Below, piece after piece: positions 55,401 to 64,000 of a DNA stretch of 64,000 bases (position 1 is its first letter; each line of letters starts with the position of its first letter). The stretch is from Chionis minor (lineage: Eukaryota > Chordata > Aves > Charadriiformes > Chionididae). The notes under the pieces were generated by a model. That model saw nothing but the letters and a program-made list of their open reading frames with translations, did not search any database and was not told where the DNA came from. The stretch is from positions 1,066,533 to 1,130,532 of the forward strand of contig VZSF01007706.1 in NCBI GenBank assembly GCA_013398295.1, given 5' to 3'. The position numbers and the translations under genes are program-made.

Positions 55401-58221
55401 TTCAGGAAGCTAATCCTCTACAGATAGATATTAAAAACACAGCACCCCATACCTCCATAAAAAAAAAACCTTTGTGGTTTAAAATAAAAACACCTAGCCA
55501 TCTGAAAAATTGTAATGAGATACACCATAACAAAGTATGATATACATTATAAGATCAGCTACAAATTACTGTTTATTCCTACTTCTTTGTTACACAGTTT
55601 CTTTGCCACAAGAACTGTTTGTCTCTCAACAAAAAAAACCCACCCACACTTATCCTTATTTTTCTCCTGATCACTACTTATGCATGACCAGAAACATCAA
55701 AGTTACGGTTTGGAGCCATCACATCAAAATGATGTTTCTCTGTGCCAGAAGTAAACAAAAGTCAGCTTTCAACCACTCCAACAAGGTAGTAAACAAGCTG
55801 ATTTAGTAATTTTAAGGCTTTATGCCATTGTTTCTCTAACACAGTCCTGTTTTACCATCCTGCTCCAAGCCAGCAGCGCTCACTGGAGATACTAGGAGTA
55901 ACGCTACAAAAAAGTCCCCACAAACACCAAAACACAGTACAAGCAATTTCTGCTCTTCATTCTCCTGCTTCTTCTCAGCTAGTGATCATCACTATGGCAC
56001 TTGATTTATAGAGCACCAAAGACTAAAACATAACTCAATTCAGCAATACTTGTGCTTGTATTAAATACTGTAACATGCACGATGGTAAGCATCATGCTGA
56101 CACCTATCATTAAGCAATATTGACAGAATTAATACCAGAAAAGGTTCCACAGTCTAGAAGTCTTCTGCCCTCTGACAAATCCCTGGATTTCTTACAGTTC
56201 CTGGCAGATAACCCATACAGCCTGGGAAAGATGACCAAGAAAAAGTTATAAGAGAGAATAAGGGAACAACACACCAAAGAATCTTGAGTTTCTCAGCACA
56301 TTTGTTGTGTTGAACAAGGACTGGACTGATGAAACTTAGTTTGGAAAATGTCAAAAAGAAACACAAAAATTACCACCGTTTACTACCGTTTCATTGCTTT
56401 CCGTAGCACAAACTAAATTCTGTTGCTTGAATAAGGCAAACCTCATTAAGCATTTAAAGAAAACCTATCTGTGAAGAAATCTCAGTGGTACTTTTACAAT
56501 TACTTAAACAGCCAGCAACATATCCCTCTGACAGAGTCAACAATGCCCAGAGCAGTCTTTGAAACTGATGACCCACAGTAATCAGTAGAGCCAAATACCC
56601 GAAGTCTAATCTGTATCCTCTTGGTAAAGTCCACAAGTTGCACAAGTGTGGCATCAAAATTTGTACTTCAGTCAGTCACAGCAACATCTAAAGGACTTGC
56701 GCAAGTGCACCTAGAAGCTGTCTCTGACTTTTCAAAATGTAGTAGAAGACTATTGTTCTAAAACTCAGTTTATATTAGGAATGCTTGCTAACGTATTAGC
56801 AAATGCTATTTGCCAGGATATTGAGCAATACCCTTTTTGCTGCAAAAGTCCTTAGTGCAGATGCCATTAGACCAAGGAATTTATCATTACAAGTTTTGTC
56901 TGGGTTGGAGTGTGTACCAGCAACAATTTGTATTATCAAAACATGCTCTTGCACCTATAAACTGTATTCACTGTAAAACCACTTGTCCGATATTGTATGC
57001 TATACTGGCAATATCCTTCTGTATACCAGCCCTACTTCAATACCTCCCTTTTTTTGTTTCCCTGACAAGTAATGCAACGATTATCCAACCGACACCCCAG
57101 AACTAACTGACTAAGCATTTTTGAGAAAACACTGCTATAATTGAACAATATCAACTGGCAGGTACTGGATTTGCAGCAAACTACACTGAACCCTGCTATG
57201 TAAGGATGAACAAGCTGTTCAGAGAAATATCTGGAAAAGAATCAGATCTTGACAGGCTTGGCATTTCCTGCCTGGGAGATGTTTTTGCCAGAAGTCATGG
57301 TCAAAGTGTTCTACACCGACACTTAACGGACAAAATTACCATTTACCACTACCTCCATTTTGAGTTGGAAACCACTCAAAGTCAACCATGACTGTTACTG
57401 AAAGCTCAGTTGATGCCTACTTTGATGTCAATACTTTATTTATGTTAGGGAAGGGTATGTTTTACCTGTCCTGCAATTCACAGGCCAACAGCTCAGATCA
57501 AGTTCTTGCTTCTGCTATTAAACAAAGCATGTTTTTTGTTTATGAAATTTTAGCTTAACAATAAACAGTAGAAACAGAAACAAACAGCTGTGTCAAAATA
57601 CACAGTGACTGATAAGTCACACTCAAAGACATCACTCATTATCTTATAATACTCAGTCCATAACTTCATGGTCCAAAAGAGATCCTATTCAGAAGGCAAA
57701 GATACTTTAATCCACTCATTGTTATTGTGCAGTAACAACATTCCTGGTTTACTGGCTGTGCTAAAATAGTTGACATCCGGGTGCTGTTCAGGTCCAAATT
57801 TGCTAAATTTTGCAGTGAGAATAAATATTAGGTACCTAATCTTTCATCACTTCATTCCTAGAATTCACAAGTTGTAGATTAATTACATATATCTCCAAAC
57901 ACAAACTAACTGTGCTGCTCTTAATTTTATCAACTGTGGAACCTACAGACAGCTTCTACTAATTAAAGGTGTCAAGGAATAGGTTAACTACTATGAACAC
58001 TACTTTTTCCTTGAACTGATAGATAGCAGGATAAAGTGGCAGATTGCTTCCTCAGAAGAAAACAAAAGTGTATTTTTGAACAATCAGATTTATAGATTGA
58101 GTCTTCTGATGCCATTAAGAACTTCATCAGCACCAAGGAACTTGTATTTTCTTATCCACTTAAAAAAAGTCAAGCAGTTTAAATAATACATGCATAAGAC
58201 CTGCTGCAACAGACTGTACTG

Positions 58222-58289
58222 GGAGCCTTGCAGAAAACACTGTATTTGTGGAGCTGGTGACCTTGAACAGGCACTATCTGCTCTGTTGG
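58222..58289 (+). repeat. Dispersed repeat copy 2 (unclassified family)
   Basis: This matches 9781-9848 in the same orientation, roughly 80-85% identical by eye, with the cores CCTTGCAGAA, ACACTGT and CCTTGAACAGGC. It lies in intron 1, about 48 kb from copy 1, which argues for an interspersed element rather than tandem duplication. The true element may extend beyond these limits where divergence hides it. Confidence 0.6.
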
Positions 58290-61200
58290 GTCTCATACCT
58301 AGGGCTTGAGAAGCCTGAATATTAGCAGGAAGAACCAACCACTGCATGGGTACCAGGTGGAACGCCCCATGCCAGCGAGGACAAAGTGATTTTGAAATTA
58401 GCTTATGTGCCATCCTCAGCCTTAAAACATGCTCAGACCTGCCTCTGAAAAAAAAAATCCTAATCAGAGAAAAGACAGCTCGTACTATGAATGAGCATTC
58501 ATTTCATGGCAAATTATAGGGATAGAGGGGTGCAATTTATATACAAGTGACATAGCTAAATGTCACACATAATGTCAGCACCTGGGATTATCAGTCTGTA
58601 GATTAAGTCTGGTAGCTAACATCTCTAACCTCTCGCAGTCTTGCCCTCTTTCTACAAACTTGAGCTTTTTATCCACAGTCTACCTTAGCACACATATGTA
58701 TGAAATATACATTTCACACATCACACTCTTATACACTAACATTATAATCCAAGGTGCCTTCCTCCAAAAAACTGTATCACGCCAGCTAATAGAATAAGTA
58801 CTTTGAACTTTTGAGGAAAGTTCTACATATGTCTACCATCAAAATTATGTGGCATCAGCAACTGTGATGGCAGGGGAAAGAGATAAAGGGGGAGTCTTCA
58901 GTTTTGAGGGGTTTTTATTCACATTAATTTACAGTGTTTAAGTGAAGTACAAATAGATTTATGAACTCATAATTTATTTTAGGATAACAAGTAAGAGGTA
59001 GCTAGAAAAAGATTCTGTTCCGAGTTTTTTGATGATAAAGAAAATACAGAGAAGTTTGGCAAATAAATCTAAATGCTAACAAGCATTATTTATAATTTTC
59101 TGTCTGAAAGAACTAATCACTATAATCACATTCAAATTACACAACAGCATCACTATTAAAAAATCTGCATGCTGCTATATAAAAAGCACTGCTAAGAGCC
59201 CGATTTTTTTTCTTAAATACTTTTCCAATTGTTGTAAACAGGATTAAAATAAATCAGCAGTATTTTGAAAAAGCCTTTCAGGTTATTTATAAAATTAAGA
59301 ATCAAAGAACTCACTCATATTACAAAAACTCACCAGACTCCTGCAAAAAAGCTGAGTATATTTATACACTCGTGCATTAAGTGCATTTAATACAGTACAA
59401 TTAATGAAGATATCTTTATGTCTTTTCCCCAAAAGCTATAAAGGAAGCTGTACAGCTAAGAAAAAAGCTAGTTTTCATTCTCAAGTCAAAAACTTTATGC
59501 CACCAAAAGCTAAGATTCAACTACCTACCTTGAATTTTCCAGACTGAGAAACTGGCAGCTGCAGATGAAGTGACAACACCTCCATACAGCACACACAGAG
59601 GCCTTTCTTTCAAAAGCTTCAGGGATTTCCCACCCTCTTNCAAGGAGGAAAGAGGAAACACATCAACCTTTCTGATACTGTCATCAGCACTAAAGTGCTA
59701 CCTTAATCACTTTTTTTAAAATCCTTTATCACTAGGCCTTCTCCCTTACTTCCTGACAAAACAGACAGTAATGCCTATTTTGATTTGCCCTCCTTAAGAA
59801 AGGGAAAAAACTGCTTAGACCATGGATACAGACCAAAATAACTAACCTAAGTGCTATGCTTTGCTGCAGTCTCTCCCCCATCCCTTTGGGTCTTGTCAAT
59901 GAAAAGATTATTTTTCTACTGGTTCTACTTGCTGAAATTAGTTCAGTATCCCAAGGGTAACTGCTGTTGTTCAAAATAACTGCCAACCAGTGGCAAGAAA
60001 GCAGCAAAGAGCTGAAGAAGGAAGCAAAGGGCGCAATGAGGGTAGCATCCCAACTGAAAAAAATGGGGCCAAGTAGATACAACTATTTAGTCTCCTAACT
60101 GGACCAAAGGGAGAAGATAGTACAGAGACCATACTACTTGCAAGATGAAAAATTTAGAATTATTTCTACGGTTATTTAACCCATATATTTCTAAATTCAC
60201 CTTCTCTAAGTGAGAACAAGAAATGTACAGCATACATCTGATCCCTATTGACAGAAAGGAAAATGGAAAATCTTTGCCAACAGACTATGCCACACTGGAA
60301 AACCTCACATCCATGTTAGCAGAGCCCATGCCAGTGCCAATACTGGACACATACTGTCTACTCCTGAAAACAGAAATATTTTAGTACAAACAATATCCAT
60401 GTACTGAACTTGAAAGATACAATAATCCATGAGCTTTCCAAAGATTAAGCTGAAGCTTGGGAGTTCACATCAACTGAGAGAGAGGATTTGTTTGTTCAGA
60501 CAGTAGATTTGAGTCACCTGGCTAATTCAGCATGCAGTAGTTCTACCTTGTTCTTCACTACTGTAACGTTCTCATTAAAAAGCTGTAGTCTAAACAGACC
60601 CTGAAGCTGTAAAGCACATGTTTTTTCTAGCTCTGTTCCCTCCTTTCTTACAAAGGAGGGATTTTTCCCCATTTCTCCTATATTTCTCCTAAGGAGAACC
60701 AGGGTTTTGAGGGGTGAGAAGGGCAACTGCAGAAGGGTGGGTGGGACAGAGAGGAAATAACATCAGATGACAAGGCCAATCAAAACACAAACTGAGAAAG
60801 GATTTGAGAACTGACAAAAAGTATTTATTTGCCTTAAGTTATTACCTTTGTGTACAAAGTAAGAGATCATGATACCTTCAGTGGTTCCTTCTAATTTCTC
60901 AAAAAGAGATGGATTTTAGCTCTAACCTGTGGACAGCCCCTGCACCAACTCCTGTCCCAAACCACCACATGTAGTATTTCATAAATGCTTCTAAGTGGAG
61001 TCATTGCTATTGTTTGTGTAACAATACAAAGCTATTGTGCAAGTACTTACAACCGGCATGCTGCCCAAATTTTCCTCAAAAAAGCTGGCATGCCAAAGCA
61101 GCATGCAACACTTCATATTGCTATTAAACTTTAACAATTTCCTAGAGGAGTGGCATTTATCAGGAAGAACTGTTTATGCAGGACAAATTAAATCACGACA

Positions 61201-64000
61201 AAAGTGATGAAAGATTCATAATTTCAAGATGAGCTGCATAAATCTTAAAATGGAAAGATTAACTTACAACTTACGAATCCCTGTCAAACCAGAAACATTT
61301 ATACTGTGGATATCTACCACAATAGGTATCAAACAATGATGTTAACAGTAAGACTTGCTTGCATAAACAGGGATGTCCAAGGGCATTTTAGACAGCCTAA
61401 AATACCAAAAGTATCTGCTTAAGCTTAGAACATACAACAGAATTTATTAAACTTTTTTTTTGCTAGGATAGCAGGTATAATACAACCAGGATACCCCCTA
61501 AAGCTGCTAAAATGAGCTGCTGACTCCTATGTTTATGCAATGAATTCATTCTAGACATGCAATTTCCAAACAGTCGTGGTAGTGCAGCATGTTTTCATTT
61601 AAAGCATAGAGTAACTCAGCATGATTTTAACAGGCATCTTTTCAACAACCCCCCCAGCCCTCCAGCCTTTCTTCCAAAGCTTCTTATCAAATGCTTATAC
61701 ATCCAAAAACTTAGATCTGATGATGACAACACATTCATATGTGACCATGGGGAATACCTGGAGGCACACATCCTGCACATCCATGTAGTCTGCAATCAGT
61801 GACACACTAGGAAAACCACAGTGCCCTCCAAACAGAAGCCTAGCCCCAAACGCACAGTTGGCACAGAGGACTTGCTTGAACAACCATGTAATGCATTGTT
61901 TTGTCAAAAAAAGTAATCCCTACACTAACTGTAAACTACACACACTCATTCTGTGATCAACACCAAAAGTTTATTTTACACTTGCCCCAATACAGCATCT
62001 CCTAAAAAGCCTTTCTCTATCAGCTCCCTCTCAAAAAAGATGAGTCCAAATGAAGATCAGACCCTACACATCGCCCAGAAACAGAAAAACAAGTCTCTTC
62101 CAGTTGCACATCTTTGCAATGATATTTAACCACCCTTCAAAAATCAATGAAGTCTATTTGCATATGTTAGCTTATCCACAATCCCACAAGCCTTTTCTTG
62201 ACCAAAAAGGTAGGGTTTTGTTTTCGATTGGAGTGGGAGGAACCAAAGAGGGAATACTGATGATACACTTTAAGTCCATACTCTCCCAAAGAATTATGTT
62301 AGCAGGGTTTCTCCACTTCCCTACCCCTACCACGGAGGACATCATCCTTACTTTGGAGCCTCATGACAGTGCCACTTAGAAGTAGGACGACCCAGATCCC
62401 ACCCTCACTTTAGGGCCTGCAGAAGACAGAGAGAGACAAATCACTCAATGAATGCAAGACTAGTTCACACTGAGGCCAAAACTCACATTTTCTATTCCAA
62501 GCACTTAGAAGTTAATTTTGTTGTGACTGAGAATCACTCAATTCCTTTTGCAGCTCCATGCTCCAGTTTTTTTGAACTTAGCATAAGCTTCTAGCAGTGG
62601 CACTCCTACTTCAGGGAGAGTAGGTCCACCCTTACCAGAACTTCATGTTCCACCGTGGAGAGAATTTATTTTCCCTCCAACACTAAGCATAATGGCAGAC
62701 ATGCTAGCATAAAGTCCAGCAACACAGCACACAGGATCAGCACGGACCTGTGTGAACTGTAAGTATACTGTCCTTGAGCAACAGCGCCAAAGAAAGGAGG
62801 AGGGTGTCAGACAAAGCATTAAAGCTACCACTACCTTCCAGTAATGTCAGTCGATAGAACTATAGCTGCACATTTAAAAAAACTATCAGGCTTTTTTTTT
62901 TTTTCCTTTTTAAGGATATCAAGAGTAGGTCAAAACAAATTTACCGTTAGAAATACCCAGATTAATGGAACAGTTGCAAGACGTTCATTTAAGTGAACCA
63001 GTTGACACTGGTGATCAGACAGGTCTTCAGACACCTATTCCAAGAGATGAGATCAAGGGCCTACACTAGATTTTAATTGCAAATAATGTACAGATAACAT
63101 TCATTGGTGAGGTGCTTCCAACAGCAACATGAGGCGAAATGGACTGTTGTTTTAAGCAGCCTGCAGACCTAGTGTTCACAGCATGGCCAGGAATCATCAC
63201 TAGTAATGGGTCTTCGATTTGTTAACATGAGGTGCTATAAGAATGCCAAATAAATTGTCAGATACTTGAGGGATGAGGAAAGCCATATTACAGCTAAAAG
63301 CTTTTTTGCAGAATACTTTTTTTTCCTCCCAAGGAAAACCTCACATTTTAAACATTTCAAATACAAAAACCTGTTCTTGTTGCACTTGACACATTGCCTT
63401 AAGACATTATTTTCTTTTTAAGCTAATGAATAACTGTATAAAGCAAAGTTTCAGAAGTACAAAGTAAACTGAAGCACAAGTGAGAGGTTTTAGATCTCTG
63501 ACACAATGAAAAGGAGCTTCTTTTGCGGAAGACAGAAGATGAAGGAGCAGCCAGGATTAGAAAGTATAGCAGGAATAAACTGAGGGTAACAGGTAGACAG
63601 AGAGAAAAGAAGTGTGTATACATAAATATTGAAATTGAACAGGAGGAAAAAAGCATCTTCATGAGACAGGATGTCAATTTAAGACAGTACTCCATAATAA
63701 GAATGCCTTCTTTACAGCTTGAAAGCAGTAAACATGTATAAATACTTGAATTTAAAGTATTCAGCAAGACAAAGCTTTACCTCACTATGACAATGAGACA
63801 GTAATTAGATTTCTGGTCACTTAATCTACTGTTTTAAAATTCTGGGCAAGTTCTCAGAGCTCATCCAACATCCTCAGACATGCTAAGACTACATAACAGA
63901 GATGAGGGGGCCCCCACTCAGTTTTTCAGAGAGTACTTAGTTTTAAATTCATACACAGAGGTAACTGCCTCGATAACAAAATGCAACACCTACATCCTAA

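Larger units (their letters stand above)
35493..64000 (-). other. GBE1: Intron 1 of GBE1 (partial, more than 28.5 kb)
   Basis: Everything above exon 2 appears to be intron 1. No sequence fitting GBE1 exon 1 (start codon, GC-rich 5' region or CpG island) was found, so the promoter lies beyond 64000. The recognised contents are homopolymer tracts, a GC-rich patch at 51490-51720 and one dispersed-repeat copy at 58222-58289. The many short ORFs (for example 52960-53289, 59732-60082, 63423-63767) lack domains, conserved motifs or paired splice sites and look like chance. Position 59640 is an undetermined base (n). Confidence 0.85.

Noticed and set aside
59640..59640. Undetermined base (n) in intron 1
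   Set aside because: A single assembly ambiguity within intron with no coding effect.
59732..60082. 116-codon minus-strand ORF, the longest in the window
   Set aside because: It shows no domain, no similarity I recognise and no sign of GBE1. An ORF of this length is expected by chance in 64 kb on six frames.
63423..63767. 114-codon minus-strand ORF rich in Leu and Ser
   Set aside because: Its composition looks membrane-like, but this is what T-rich intron gives. A plus-strand ORF overlaps it, and no start context, splice signals or homology were seen.

Overview
This window is vertebrate nuclear DNA, most likely from a bird. It is AT-rich, has no long ORFs and consists almost entirely of intron. 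It carries the internal part of one recognisable gene, GBE1 (1,4-alpha-glucan branching enzyme 1, glycogen branching enzyme), on the minus strand. The avian assignment rests on a 5'-truncated CR1 LINE tail ending in the ATTCTATG-type motif, a low density of recognisable repeats, moderately small introns, and a protein that reads like a sauropsid GBE1. A crocodilian or turtle cannot be strictly excluded.

Six consecutive coding exons were found. In transcript order (decreasing coordinate) they are exon 2 (35323-35492), exon 3 (26366-26481), exon 4 (8820-8945), exon 5 (7291-7426), exon 6 (4815-4905) and exon 7 (3458-3667). Their lengths (170, 116, 126, 136, 91 and 210 nt) join in one open frame of 849 nt. 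This corresponds to human codons 48 (last base) to 331 (first two bases). The segment covers the end of the N-terminal region, the CBM48 glycan-binding module and the first part of the GH13 catalytic barrel, including conserved region I (DVVHSH). The catalytic nucleophile and acid/base residues lie in exons 8 onward, below position 1. Exon 1, with the start codon and presumably the promoter, lies beyond position 64000.

Layout by region: 1-3457 is the 5' part of intron 7, with a CTCF-like motif and an AT-rich tract. 3458-8945 is a compact cluster of exons 7, 6, 5 and 4. 8946-26365 is the 17.4-kb intron 3. 26366-26481 is exon 3. 26482-35322 is the 8.8-kb intron 2, which holds a pair of ~130-bp direct repeats, a small hairpin cluster and the CR1 insertion. 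35323-35492 is exon 2. 35493-64000 is more than 28.5 kb of intron 1, with low-complexity tracts, one GC-rich patch and one dispersed-repeat copy.

I saw no second protein-coding gene, RNA gene, CRISPR array, operon or other novel multi-gene system. The remaining short ORFs look like chance ORFs in intron. The points worth a second look are small-scale: a weak exon 3 splice donor, two unclassified repeat families, a palindromic array at the CR1 3' end, a G-quadruplex motif and a CTCF-like site.
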